Part shown: positions 1-9,107 of the stretch, piece by piece
How the letters are laid out: every line of letters begins with the position of its first letter
Position numbering within the stretch: the stretch's first letter is position 1
NCBI GenBank assembly: GCA_001247695.2
Contig: LGRX02015171.1
Location: forward strand, 1-64,000
Origin: Cymbomonas tetramitiformis
Lineage: Eukaryota; Chlorophyta; Pyramimonadophyceae; Pyramimonadales; Pyramimonadaceae
Reading direction: 5' to 3'
Length of the DNA stretch: 64,000 bases
Notes under the pieces: model-generated
Database searches by the model: none
Told to the model about the DNA's origin: nothing
The model's input: only the letters and a program-made list of their open reading frames with translations
Position numbers and translations under genes: made by a program

Positions 1-125
1 CAGGTGGTCCCCTGCTGCTGGTCTGCTTCTGCAGTGTAGGCGTATGCAAGGTGCACTGCGTCCCGCCTTGCGTGCCGTAGGTTGTACACCTGCTAGCGTG
101 TCTGGCTGTGAAGGCTTCCCGGTGA

Positions 126-2166
126 TTGAGGAAGGGAGGACTGACGGTGCATCCATGCGGGTGTTCGCAGGATCGGGTTAGGATGGAATTTACCGGGCTC
201 GTAATTGTGGTTCCGGGCCCTAGGCAGCACTGGAAGAACAATGACGTGATCCAAGAGCGCCTCGTGAAGGAGCTCAAGGAGTTACGCGACGGGCACGCTG
301 ACGACAAAGGCACGCCGTTCCGAGTATACGATGGTTACTTTGGCAAGTGGCATGATAAGTTCAGTGTGTTTCTGGTGCTGTGCTACTGTGACACCGTTGC
401 GCGGAACGATCTGGGAAGGTTCGCTCCGGTGGCTGCCAGACGCAACGATTACCTGAGCCTGTGGGAGGGCACCCCCGGACCAACTGGTGGGATGTATTGC
501 CTAGGCTATGCCAAGCCTATCGCACAAAGCTATTTACCGGACGGGGAGACGGTTCATGCCTGGGACCCGTCGGTGCTATTAACCCAGGAGGATCACGAGG
601 AACTAGTCAAGCTAACCCAGGAGGGCGCTGATCCCATGCGGACCGGGCGCTACGGTAAGGGTCCCCTGGAGGCCCTGGAATATTTCACCGCCATGTCGGC
701 ATACGTGCTGCCTTTCATGCACTGTATGACCTTCGGTGTCGTGAAGAGTACTGTGAAGATGTTCCGCCACAAGGTGCCCAACTGCGATGACACGTGCTAC
801 TTCAACGCCGCGCAGCTAAAGCAGCTACAGAAGAACGGCAAAGGGCTGTGTGCCCCGCACGACATGCACCGTGAGTACCAGGACGTGGTGCAATATGCAG
901 GTAGGTGTGCTGGCAGGCATGATTGCAGGAAAGCTGTTCTTCCCATGCATGCGAGATCTACGTGAATTGTGTGCATAGGCCCGCCCGTTGTATGGGTTGA
1001 CCATTGATTGAATGAACGGTGCATGCATGCTGATGTCGCCCGAAACGCTTGGTTTGTTTGCAGGGAACTACACTATGGAGGACTGGCTCAACTTCATTTT
1101 GATATTCAGCCCGCTGGTATTCATGGACGTCCTGTGGAGTCTCAACCGAGAGTTGGACAGGGCTTGGTGGAAGCTGAGGGAGGCTGTGATATATTTCATC
1201 CGGCAGGTGTGCGCCGGCACAATCGAAGACCGCGCAGAGGCTCGCGCACAAGCGGAGCTGCGTATGAGGGAGTTCGCTGTCATTATTGAGAACGAGTGCC
1301 CTATGAACATGCTGACGCTGAATCTACGCCTAGCCGTGGTACACTTGTGCAAGCAAGAGGAGAAGGTAGGCGTTGTCAGCTCCAACATCGAGCTATGGGT
1401 GGAGCGCCTGTTGGGGGAGGCGAAGGGGGTGGTGCCGGAGCCGGTGGGGGGGAAGGCCATCGATTCATGCATCGGTAACGCCTACTTGCTGAAAGACCGT
1501 GTAGATGACATGGCCCACTTGTACCCCGGGATCCGGTTCCTTCCAGACTATGTCGCGCACTCGGTGAAAGAGGACGGCCCGGGTTTCCGCGATGACCCGG
1601 GGCTCGCGTGTCACTTCATGGATGTCGGTCATCACATCATCCGCGGTGGCGTGGCTGTATCCGCGCTAAGCGCCGATGCGGAAGGAAGGCTGCTGCCGGG
1701 CCTGGCGGCTTCCTTGCGTGCCATGCACGGTGAGCGATACGAGCTAGAACGGGACGCCTTGGACGTCCTATGTTTTCCACGAATGCGGCACGGCGACGAG
1801 GACTTCACGTCCACGATGTACACCAGGGCAGTAACCAGAATCTCCTACAACGTAGCCTTAGCATCCTCTGAAGCCGATGCATTTGAATACGGCCGCGTGG
1901 AAGCTTACTATCTGATCTGGGACCCGGCCACACATTGCGCTGTGTGCCGTCTAGCCATGGTGACGGCATACCCGACTATCAAAAACGCGCGCATGAACAG
2001 CCGTGCCGTCTTTGTCTTGAACGAGGATGCCAAACATACCCTGCTGATGCCGGCGTCACGCCTTGAGACCAAGTGTATCTGCCACCGTCCTCCGGGATTT
2101 AAAATCCCCCTCCACGTCATCTACCTTTGGCCAGGAATGAAATCTGCACGATGCTCAAGACCTTAG
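126..2166 (+). CDS. Tnp2-type (EnSpm/CACTA-like) transposase, 5' end outside window
   Basis: Two exons of a DNA transposon transposase. Exon 1 runs from a probable acceptor (TTCGCAG at 164-170) to 900. A GT-AG intron spans 901-1063. Exon 2 continues to a stop at 2164-2166, and the junction keeps the frame (QYAG|NYTMEDW). The first part resembles the Tnp2 domain (PF02992 family): a VVPGPRQ start, EELKEL-like helix, VYDGYFGKWHDKF, and later the LPFMHCMTFGVVKSTVKM segment in the place where Tnp2 proteins read LPYW..LRHNLDVMHIEKN. Exon 2 resembles the downstream region of plant/algal Tnp2 ORFs (ENECPMNMLTLNLRLAVVHL, then SSNIELWVERLLGE). The ATG at 126 is only the ORF opening; upstream exons probably lie beyond the window. 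The adjoining TTTACC array at 2384-2705 fits a subterminal transposase-binding region. The family assignment is by recognition of motifs, not a search. Confidence 0.6.
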
Positions 2167-2383
2167 CAACGGCAAGCTAGAAACCAGCAGCATGCGTCCT
2201 TCCTTCCTCTCTCCTTATTGCTTCTAGTGTGACCTTACTTGCAAAGCCACGTACTTACCTACCTAGCATATCTGGTAACAGTTATGTAACATTCCATGCA
2301 TGATTGCCACGTGCACTAATCTTGCACACGTGTCCGTATCACAGTGCATCCTGCCTGCCACATGTCCAACCGTGGTCATACCG

Positions 2384-2705
2384 TGGTAAATTTACCGGTC
2401 ATATGTGGTAATTTTACCATTGGGGTCAATTTACCGGTCATATGTGGTAATTTTACCATTGGGGGTCAATTTACCGGTCGTAGGGGGGTACCATGGTAAA
2501 TTATATACAGCAATGGTAAACAATAATATATAATTACCGCGCTATAAGTAAATGTGGTAAAATCGTGTTAGAAAAGTGCCAACAGACCAATAGGAAATTA
2601 CCCACGGGATTTATATCGCCACTATTAGTGTAATGGTGGTAAAACACCAATTTACCACAATTTACCCCCAGTTTACCACATTTTACCACCATTTTACCAC
2701 GTTTA
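2384..2705. repeat. Subterminal-type TTTACC/GGTAAA motif array
   Basis: At least fifteen TTTACC or GGTAAA hexamers occur in both orientations. Three direct units of about 39-40 bp begin near 2384 (TTACCGGTC at 2392, 2431 and 2471). At the distal side TTTACC starts at 2651, 2661, 2672, 2682 and 2693, a spacing of 10-11 bp. Dense arrays of short direct and inverted motifs just inside the termini are characteristic of CACTA/EnSpm transposons, where the transposase binds. The sequence TCTCAGTG ending near 2715 could be the outer terminus (CACTG-type inverted repeat), but its partner is not in the window. Confidence 0.6.
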
Positions 2706-2807
2706 TTTCTCAGTGTGGAGGTGCTCCGACCACAAGGTGGGTACTCGACAAAGCGACGCTGTTTCCAAAGTAGTCACCAGAACTGCCGTCATTCGCAGTT
2801 ATCTTTT

Positions 2808-3475
2808 TGCCTATTCTACTAATCTTACGGTGGGTTAACCCGCCGTAAGAGGGATTTTCGGCGGCCTCTAGTGGTGGCGTTATGAGGTTTACGGTGTCAA
2901 ACCTATCGATTTTCAGACAGTTTATGAGTTGAATGAAAGCTGAGGAACATACTATGGATGGGTGCGATGTGCCCCATGCGTGTAATGCGCTCGCGAAGTG
3001 GGGGGGTGTAGCGGGTTCCGATCATATATGCTTACGGTGGGTTACCACATAATTTTGTATATTGGTAGATATGTGGCCTTCCTCGATGGCCCTTTGGAAA
3101 TTTGGAGACCTATGTTGTCAAGTTCTCGAGCTGCTCTTTCTGCAGTGTCTTGTCAAAATTTTCATTCGAGGCCATCTTGACCCTCAAAATGTCACGCGAA
3201 GTGAGGGTGGTATGACGGTTTATTACACTATATGACACGATTTATATGCGATAATTGGTTTGCCGGTTTGGGTTTGGGTTTTCAGGTTAACAAACCCGGA
3301 TACATCCGATATAATTCTTCGCGGATGCCTCTTGGGAGTGTCTAAAGTCATCCTGCCACCATGAACATGACCAGGGGGTCAGTTTAGGGGCTGAAATAAT
3401 CGTTTTACTTAGGGTTGGGTAACCCACCGTAAGGGGTCCTTACGGTGTGTAAACCCACCTTTCGTAGAATAGGCA
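2808..3475. mobile_element. MITE-like inverted-repeat element
   Basis: A perfect 12-bp inverted repeat, TGCCTATTCTAC at 2808-2819 and its complement at 3464-3475, bounds 668 bp without a convincing gene. TTTT lies on both outer sides (2804-2807 and 3476-3479), consistent with a 4-bp target duplication. Inside each end are copies of a TTACGGTGGGTTAACCC-like palindrome (about 2825-2848 and 3412-3459), and another partial copy lies near 3030. The right end overlaps the 3' end of the minus-strand ORF that follows. Non-autonomous; superfamily not recognised. Confidence 0.5.
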
Positions 3476-3993
3476 TTTTGCATATTATCAAGACGATGCA
3501 GCCACCCGTTTGCAATTGTGGGGGAATAAGTTGGCACGAGTGTTGTTGAAACTGTCGCTGAGACATCCGTTAGACCAAGTTGACAACCTCCACTATCATA
3601 TCCAAACGCACAAGAGCACAACCAATGCGTCCCGTTCCACTCAAGCTGGTCACCACCAAAGTCATAACAAGAAGGCTGCTGCGAACAAATTTGCTGCGTC
3701 TCGCCAACAGCAAAATGACGAACGAAATTTGTGCAAGGAAACAGCGGCCAGTGAAGCGGAGTATGGAGAAAGGACGTGAGAAAGCTGTGGACGCGAATGT
3801 TGTAACCTTGAAACCCACTGGAACTGCTGTGTAACTTACGAGCAGTCGTTTTGTCTATCTCCGGAGAATTCTTGTCATTCGCAACGGAAACACTGTAGGC
3901 GTCCTTGATAGACCCGCGGTCTTCATTCGTCGCACCGGTCAAAGCGGTTGAAAATAGGAAAGAAGCGAGCAAGACGAACGCGAACCCACTCAT
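3409..3993 (-). CDS. Secreted Cys-rich protein, C-terminus replaced by element sequence
   Basis: An open frame with a strong signal peptide when started at 3993 (MSGFAFVLLASFLFSTALTG); the longer upstream start at 4062 would put a hydrophilic stretch in front of it. A Cys-rich segment follows (CSQQPSC, then WLCSCAFGYDSGGC), suggesting a disulfide-stabilised extracellular domain. The last 20 or so codons are read out of the right terminal repeat of the MITE-like element, so the original C-terminus was probably lost or the real gene is spliced (a possible donor follows the SSGFQ codons). No family recognised. Host gene rather than viral, judging by base composition and position outside the AT-rich PLV. 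Confidence 0.35.
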   Translation of the reverse strand: MSGFAFVLLASFLFSTALTGATNEDRGSIKDAYSVSVANDKNSPEIDKTTARKLHSSSSGFQGYNIRVHSFLTSFLHTPLHWPLFPCTNFVRHFAVGETQQICSQQPSCYDFGGDQLEWNGTHWLCSCAFGYDSGGCQLGLTDVSATVSTTLVPTYSPTIANGWLHRLDNMQNAYSTKGGFTHRKDPLRWVTQP

Positions 3994-4174
3994 GATGAGA
4001 ACAAGCTGCCTTGTAAAAGATAACACTATGTCAAAAGTACCGTAGTCTGTAAGATGTAACACGAATTAAGCCAATGCACACACAAAATACATCGCGTTCT
4101 GATATGCTCTGATACGCTTGCGGACTCACTTGGAACGAATTAGCATTTTGACCGGAGTGCAGCAGAAATGGATG

Positions 4175-4229
4175 TTGTCAGATTCTGAAATTTATCATTA
4201 TATATAATTCAAGTTTCACTTTATGACAA
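4175..4229. repeat. PLV 55-bp palindromic element, copy A
   Basis: Begins TTGTCAGA and ends CACTTTATGACAA, with a TATATA core. The left arm is diverged relative to other copies. It is the outermost copy on the left and sits in a gene-less stretch. Confidence 0.6.
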
Positions 4230-4362
4230 CATCGCCGATTCAAACCTAAATCCACGGTTCAGACCTACACAGATGTAAAAGAATCTTCATGAAATATTGT
4301 GGCGACATGATAAGCACGCGATAGATGTACGCGTGAGATCTTACGGTAATTTAGCACGACAG

Positions 4363-4414
4363 TTGTCATAAAACGAGATATGAATATACTTATGTAATTC
4401 TGAGTTCGTGACAA
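4363..4414. repeat. PLV palindromic element, copy B (degenerate)
   Basis: Begins TTGTCATAAAACGAGA and ends GTGACAA with an AT-rich core; 52 bp, the most diverged copy. Confidence 0.5.
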
Positions 4415-4429
4415 ATCTTTACGTATCAC

Positions 4430-4780
4430 CGTCAGATGTTCCTCATTCACCGTGTGCTCGTCCACGTGCTCATCGTATTGGTGCTCTTCGACACTGCCGG
4501 TCACCTACTGGTCATCCTTCTGGTGCGTGCTGGTCAAGTGCGTAACAGCTCATGCCAGCTTGGATCTTTTCACCAGTACATCACCGGACGTGCAAACGAG
4601 CAGCCGGAAGGTGAGCACATGGATGAGATAATTTGCACGTGGCAGATGACAATGATGACAAGATCATTTCGGACTCTGAAAAGGTAGAGAAAAAACAGAA
4701 AAACATTTTATGATCTGCAGGCTGCAGTTTTTGACGTTTTTGATCTCTGTTTTCGCCCATTTTTGGCAGTATATTTCGCT
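4430..4780. other. Gene-less stretch between palindromic elements
   Basis: Two overlapping ORFs of about 80 codons lie here on opposite strands (4265-4504 minus, 4436-4687 plus). Both run across or beside palindromic element copies, and neither shows a recognisable domain or the viral TATATA start context. I do not call a gene. Confidence 0.4.
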
Positions 4781-4781
4781 G

Positions 4782-4836
4782 GTGTCATAAAGTGAGATTG
4801 ATGTATATAGTAATATTAAGTTCCACTTTATGACAA
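4782..4836. repeat. PLV palindromic element, copy C
   Basis: Begins GTGTCATAAAGTGAGA and ends CCACTTTATGACAA; the core holds TGTATATAGTA. Very close to copy D. Confidence 0.75.
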
Positions 4837-4844
4837 CCCCATAT

Positions 4845-5090
4845 GGGTCATTTAGGGTTTAAAATCTCCGGCTCAATTTTTTGCGATTTTGACATTTTAG
4901 GGTCATTTTTCAAGTTTTTCGATCATGTTTGAGCAATTTTTGACTGCTTAGGGTTTAGTGAGATTGCATATTAGGTTTTAGGATATTTCAGGGTTTTAGT
5001 GTACCTTATATCACATTGTGACATTCAATTTTGACCATTTCGGAGCTAAAAATCTCCGGCTCAATTTTTTGCGATTTCAACTTAAAGACC
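4845..5090. repeat. Short direct repeat with telomere-like TTTAGGG motifs
   Basis: About 28 bp (AAAATCTCCGGCTCAATTTT and the following bases) is repeated at 4861-4888 and 5049-5076. Between them are scattered TTTAGGG/TTAGGGTTTA motifs (near 4850, 4950 and 4995). Nothing coding is visible. Confidence 0.5.
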
Positions 5091-5145
5091 TTGTCATAAT
5101 TAGAAATTGATGTATATAGTAATTCTAAGTCTCACTTTATGACAA
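5091..5145. repeat. PLV palindromic element, copy D
   Basis: Begins TTGTCATAATTAGAAA and ends CTCACTTTATGACAA, with TGTATATAGTA in the core. It lies about 40 bp upstream of the first PLV gene. Confidence 0.75.
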
Positions 5146-5186
5146 ATAAAAAAACTTAAAGGTTATATTGCATGTATATATCAATA

Positions 5187-5372
5187 ATGGCTCGTAGCGA
5201 AGCCTTGAAAGTTGCTCAAAAGAGGTATAGAGACGCCCATAGAGATCAAGTTAGAGAGCTTGTCAAAAAGTCTTCAAGGACATTCTACGCCCTACATAAG
5301 GATGAGATCAATGCCAAAAGACGAGAAAAGTATAGGCTGAAAAAGGAGTCAGAAAAAATCTTGCAACTATAG
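5187..5372 (+). CDS. Small basic PLV protein
   Basis: A 61-residue highly basic protein starting MARSEALK and ending KKESEKILQL. An in-frame ATG at 5172 exists, but it is part of the TGTATATA motif that precedes many genes of this virus, so 5187 is the better start. The pattern AQKRYRDAH...KRREKYRLKKE is a run of charged amphipathic helix with regularly placed YR/KY pairs, as in small DNA-binding proteins of viruses and virophages. The exact family is not recognised. It precedes the replication gene on the same strand with a 70-bp gap. Confidence 0.55.
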   Translation: MARSEALKVAQKRYRDAHRDQVRELVKKSSRTFYALHKDEINAKRREKYRLKKESEKILQL

Positions 5373-5444
5373 ATTTTTTTTTTTTCGGTTTGTCCATGTA
5401 TATAAACTACTTAAAGAAAAGAGAAGTACATGTATATAAGAAAG

Positions 5445-6065
5445 ATGTCCCACCAAAGTATTGTCTATGATGATACTCGCCCCCTTCAAAATATGATTAA
5501 GATCAAGTTGAATCCTAATTCTAAAGCTCCAACGAGCGATAGCATAGGTTTCTATAAAGATAAAAGCAAGCAATATAAAGGCATAGAGCCAAACAAAAAA
5601 TATAATGTAGGCATTCTTGGTGGTAAAGTCAACGACATGATTGTGGTAGATTTGGATACCAACAAGTGGGACATGGACAATCATCCATGGACTCTTGCTT
5701 TTGGAAAAGGTCCAAGGGTGTTCAATACCTATACCGCTCAATCTTGTAGAGGAGGATTCCACTTATATTTTAAATATGACAAGGATTTTCCCCAATCAAG
5801 GAGTGCCCATGAAATTGACATAATCTCAAATAGAAGATACATTGTAGCACCACATTCACACATATATGATATAGATAAGGGGATCATTCACAAGGATTAC
5901 ACCGTTTACCATGATACATCCATCAAGGAAATGCCGGAGGCAATAAAGCAATTCTTGTTAGAACACATTTACACATCCACTTCTAAAAAAATGAAAAAAC
6001 CGGAAAGTTTGAGATCAAGCCTCAAGAGGAATACACTCAAGAAGGAGAGGTATATTATGACTTAA
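5445..6065 (+). CDS. Primase-polymerase (AEP/prim-pol) N-terminal part of replication protein, frameshifted
   Basis: N-terminal archaeo-eukaryotic primase domain of the prim-pol type: VGILGGKVNDMIVVDLD (acidic catalytic strand), RGGFHLYF (the conserved H of the second motif) and EIDIISNRRYIVAPHS (third motif). It would synthesise primers or DNA during viral replication. Start chosen at 5445 (MSHQS), just after TGTATATAAGAAAG; the ATG at 5430 overlaps that promoter-like motif. The last 20 or so codons are out of frame: after the A7 run at 5985-5991, the next frame continues a PriCT-2-like helical linker into the helicase ORF, so the original gene was one long prim-pol/helicase. A single missing A would explain it. 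Confidence 0.8.
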   Translation: MSHQSIVYDDTRPLQNMIKIKLNPNSKAPTSDSIGFYKDKSKQYKGIEPNKKYNVGILGGKVNDMIVVDLDTNKWDMDNHPWTLAFGKGPRVFNTYTAQSCRGGFHLYFKYDKDFPQSRSAHEIDIISNRRYIVAPHSHIYDIDKGIIHKDYTVYHDTSIKEMPEAIKQFLLEHIYTSTSKKMKKPESLRSSLKRNTLKKERYIMT

Positions 6066-6088
6066 GCGATAAAGACATTGATAACATA

Positions 6089-7477
6089 TTGAGCATGCTA
6101 CCTCATGATATCATTGATACATACCAAGATTTTCGGCTCTTTACCAATGCCATGAAGGGATTGAATCAACTCACAAAATGGAATGAATTTTCAAAGACCA
6201 AACCGAAATATGACCATGATAACAACATCAAGATATGGAAAGCATGCAAACCCAATGAGTTCGATTCAATCACATGGCTACTTTCCAAAGCAAAGAAGAA
6301 GATAGCCGTCCATCATCATAAAATGAAAAGACTTCCAAGGAACAAGATCAAACCTCATAAGCCCATAAGGCGTCCCAAATTACAAGAGAAGCAAGGATCG
6401 GACATCTTAGCACCCAATACATCATACATCATTAAGTCGGGATGTGGAACGGGAAAAACAACAACTTTTATGGATCACGTCAAAGCTAACCTTCAAAAGC
6501 GAAGTGGAATGAAGATCATTAGCATTGTGTCAAGAGTGGTTTTAGCGGAAAAGCACTATGATGACTTTAATCAAGCCGGAATTAGTTGCAAAATCTACAA
6601 GGATAAGGATGAGTCATTGAAACAAGGAGACAACATCATCATTACCATAGATAGCTTAAAAAATCTAAGGCTTCAAAAATTTGATTTCAAAGACTACACA
6701 ATTTTCATGGATGAGTGGAATTTAATATATGATCATTTAATCGGAAGTGATACATTGAATACCGTTAGAGCAAGTCTTTACTATTATCTAAAACATGATG
6801 TGCTCAACAAATGTAAAAACTACATAGCGGTTGATCAAGACATATGTGACGATTCTATTGAGTTCTTGAACAAAGTGAACAAGGAATACATATTTATCTA
6901 CAACAAGCACAAACATTTTTCGGGCGTTCCTATCTATGAGATTGAAAGGGAGGAAGATTTTAGAAAGTTGATATTAAAACACGAGAAATACTTGGTACCA
7001 ATGGATTCCGCTGACTTGGCCGAAAAATTGTATATATATTTAAAACCACACCATCCCGATTTAGAACTAGTCACCAAGAAGACCGACAAGATACCTAATT
7101 TTAACACTACCAATAGGATCATCTATAGTCCTAAAGTGGTCTATGGGATAGATAGTAACACCGAGATAAAACGACCTGTGTTTGCATTATACAAGGAGCA
7201 TACTATCAACCCATTAGGCATGGCCCAACAAGTGATGAGAGAACGAAACCCGACATGTGTGTACGTCTTCTTTTACAAACAACAACATCAAGCAAACCCG
7301 AGTACTTTAGATGATGTTAGGAAACGATTACAAGAGACTAAAAAAATGGGAAATGAATTGTTTAATCTGTCATTTTATCCCGAGGATATGGCCGATGAGT
7401 ACTTGGAATGTCGTGCAAGGTATGAGTATAAGAAGCTTTGTTACGAGACTAATAAAGAGCCCACTTCATTAACATAA
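6089..7477 (+). CDS. Helicase part of PLV prim-pol/helicase
   Basis: Central part of the replication protein. The first 60 residues resemble the PriCT-2 linker that follows AEP primases (DIIDTYQDFRLFTNAMKGLN). A Walker A motif, SGCGTGKTTT, lies at about residues 117-126 and a Walker B, IFMDEWN, at about 205-211, followed by an SF2-like second half. The shape recalls the herpesvirus origin-binding-protein type helicases (Herpes_ori_bp) found fused to primases in PLVs and some giant viruses. The ORF has no TATATA motif at its ATG, which fits its being an internal fragment of a frame-shifted gene joined to the preceding ORF. The stop TAA (7475-7477) overlaps the next ATG. Confidence 0.75.
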   Translation: MSMLPHDIIDTYQDFRLFTNAMKGLNQLTKWNEFSKTKPKYDHDNNIKIWKACKPNEFDSITWLLSKAKKKIAVHHHKMKRLPRNKIKPHKPIRRPKLQEKQGSDILAPNTSYIIKSGCGTGKTTTFMDHVKANLQKRSGMKIISIVSRVVLAEKHYDDFNQAGISCKIYKDKDESLKQGDNIIITIDSLKNLRLQKFDFKDYTIFMDEWNLIYDHLIGSDTLNTVRASLYYYLKHDVLNKCKNYIAVDQDICDDSIEFLNKVNKEYIFIYNKHKHFSGVPIYEIEREEDFRKLILKHEKYLVPMDSADLAEKLYIYLKPHHPDLELVTKKTDKIPNFNTTNRIIYSPKVVYGIDSNTEIKRPVFALYKEHTINPLGMAQQVMRERNPTCVYVFFYKQQHQANPSTLDDVRKRLQETKKMGNELFNLSFYPEDMADEYLECRARYEYKKLCYETNKEPTSLT

Positions 7478-8274
7478 TGAGAAATCAGGGGTTCGTATTT
7501 GAGAATCAATATCTTAAAGCACAAAGGTTGAGCAAACCAATAGAAGATGAAACCGAGATATCACAAGAATTTGACCCTGCGTCATGTGAGGCTTACAAAA
7601 GAGTTCATGAGATGTTGCAAGTGCCTAAGGATGACCTACAAACCTTTAGGAGATACTATGAAGCTGACCACTTATTGAAGAAACACTTCAACGTAGCTCG
7701 CTTCTTTTGGATATATGACCAAGGACAAATGAAAGAAAGGGTAGAAAATGGAGATGACTTTATTGTGAATCTGGTACGATCTGATCAAGCAAAGGTGTGG
7801 TGGTTGCAAAGATTTCAAGAAATGGTTGAGAACTTGGATAAGAATGTCATTGATTCAAAAAAGACTTTGACACAAGAGGAGAGCGACAAATGCAACGAAG
7901 AGTATTTCAACATGTTTCCGACAAAGAAATCAAAGGGGTTCGATCTGACTCAAAAGAAAGATTGTGATGCATTGCAAGGCAAGATATATCACCACTTGTT
8001 CGGAGATGGATTTACTATAGGTAAGCAAGTGAGATACAAAGACAAGCGGGGATACACCTATGAGGTTGTGCCGGAGATTTTGGAGGAACACAAAACGTTG
8101 TTGGGATTTCGAAAACCTGAGCTCTTCAAGGACTTCGGGTTGTTAAATGGAGAGTATCAATTTATTGACGAGGAAGAATCGGAGGACGAGAAGACATCAA
8201 GGAAAAGGGTTGAGCTTTGGGATAATTTGGTGAGTGTAGCATTTTGGAAAAAGATAAAGCCATTAGTATTGTAG
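7477..8274 (+). CDS. C-terminal part of PLV replication helicase
   Basis: 265 residues starting exactly on the last base of the preceding stop (TAATG). No catalytic motifs, but a charged alpha-helical region (FRRYYEADHLLKKHFNVARFF) like the C-terminal extension of long PLV prim-pol/helicases. In this frame the sequence is open for a few codons before the ATG (AHFINI), so a one-base indel around 7465-7475 would fuse it to the helicase. Alternatively it is a separate protein made by termination-reinitiation. The stop lies 2 bp from palindromic element E. Confidence 0.6.
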   Translation: MRNQGFVFENQYLKAQRLSKPIEDETEISQEFDPASCEAYKRVHEMLQVPKDDLQTFRRYYEADHLLKKHFNVARFFWIYDQGQMKERVENGDDFIVNLVRSDQAKVWWLQRFQEMVENLDKNVIDSKKTLTQEESDKCNEEYFNMFPTKKSKGFDLTQKKDCDALQGKIYHHLFGDGFTIGKQVRYKDKRGYTYEVVPEILEEHKTLLGFRKPELFKDFGLLNGEYQFIDEEESEDEKTSRKRVELWDNLVSVAFWKKIKPLVL

Positions 8275-8276
8275 AC

Positions 8277-8331
8277 TTGTCATAAAGTGAAAATTAATAT
8301 TACGAAATACATCAATCTCTAAAAGTGACAA
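8277..8331. repeat. PLV palindromic element, copy E
   Basis: Begins TTGTCATAAAGTGAAA and ends TCTCTAAAAGTGACAA. It sits between two convergent genes and contains the stop codon of the methyltransferase. It is in inverse orientation to copy F. Confidence 0.75.
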
Positions 8332-8956
8332 GAGTTATGATCAACTCACGAGGTATGCTATACACATTCTCAACCCTGCCTCTCCCGATCCCATGGGATG
8401 CACTTGAGCTTTGACCATACTGAGCTGACATCATATGCTTCCCATATAACTTCATCATAGGGCACGGTGTGCTGTGCTTGAAACACATCTTCAGATCTAA
8501 GCCTTTCCGATTAGTCCATATGTTAGTTGCCTTTCTATACTCACATCCATATTGACAATAGCAACATGTGTGGATGTATTTGTTCATGTGTTGCATAATC
8601 GATCTATGTCTCATCAAGCCACCATCTGCTGGGTTTTCAATGAACCAATATGTAGGTTTGAAGTAGTCAATTATTTGCAATGTTCTCTCAACTATACTAT
8701 CAGCCAACTCCAGATTTCGTGGTTGGTATCTCTTGGCCTTACTATATTCCGTGCATGGTGGGCTGGCCCAGATCATATCAAAGTGCTTTGGTGGATACAC
8801 GGTATAATCCCAGCTTAGTATGTTCACAATATGAGTTGGATTATGATCGGGCAGTATGTCTACCGATACAATTTCGCAATTTTTATAGATTTCTTTAAGT
8901 ACTTTGCTGAAGGAGGCTGTCCCCGAGAATAACTCCAAGACACGTTTCGGTGTCAT
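8312..8956 (-). CDS. DNA (cytosine-5) methyltransferase
   Basis: 214-residue C5-methyltransferase. SAM-binding motif I is LELFSGTASFS (residues 7-17), the catalytic Pro-Cys motif IV is ASPPCTEYS (64-72, nucleophile Cys68), and motif VI is WFIENP (104-109). It is short for the family (usually over 300 residues); the target recognition region is small, with several Cys (CCYCQYGC). It would methylate cytosines in viral DNA, for protection or marking. The start ATG is formed by the arm of palindromic element F and the stop lies in element E, so the gene fills the interval between two inverted copies. The TATATATA of element F lies about 20 bp upstream of the start. Confidence 0.85.
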   Translation of the reverse strand: MTPKRVLELFSGTASFSKVLKEIYKNCEIVSVDILPDHNPTHIVNILSWDYTVYPPKHFDMIWASPPCTEYSKAKRYQPRNLELADSIVERTLQIIDYFKPTYWFIENPADGGLMRHRSIMQHMNKYIHTCCYCQYGCEYRKATNIWTNRKGLDLKMCFKHSTPCPMMKLYGKHMMSAQYGQSSSASHGIGRGRVENVYSIPRELIITLVTFRD

Positions 8957-9004
8957 AATTAGAGATTGATATATATAGTAAATTAAAATCTCACTTTATG
9001 ACAA
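8950..9004. repeat. PLV palindromic element, copy F
   Basis: Begins GTGTCATAATTAGAGA and ends TCTCACTTTATGACAA; core TATATATAG. It overlaps the start codon of the methyltransferase on the minus strand and is inverse to copy E. Confidence 0.8.
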
Positions 9005-9107
9005 AAGGAACAATCGAAGATAAGCAACATTCAAAGAATGTTGCCGTTGTTCCCGGACTATAGACATATGCAACCATTTAAGGATACCAGATCTTATATA
9101 TGTAAGA

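Noticed and set aside
4265..4687. Two overlapping ORFs of about 80 codons
   Set aside because: They cross the palindromic elements, overlap each other on opposite strands and lack domains.
4845..5000. TTTAGGG motifs as an interstitial telomere
   Set aside because: Only isolated single or one-and-a-half units in AT-rich DNA, not a tandem array; same for 31260-31300.
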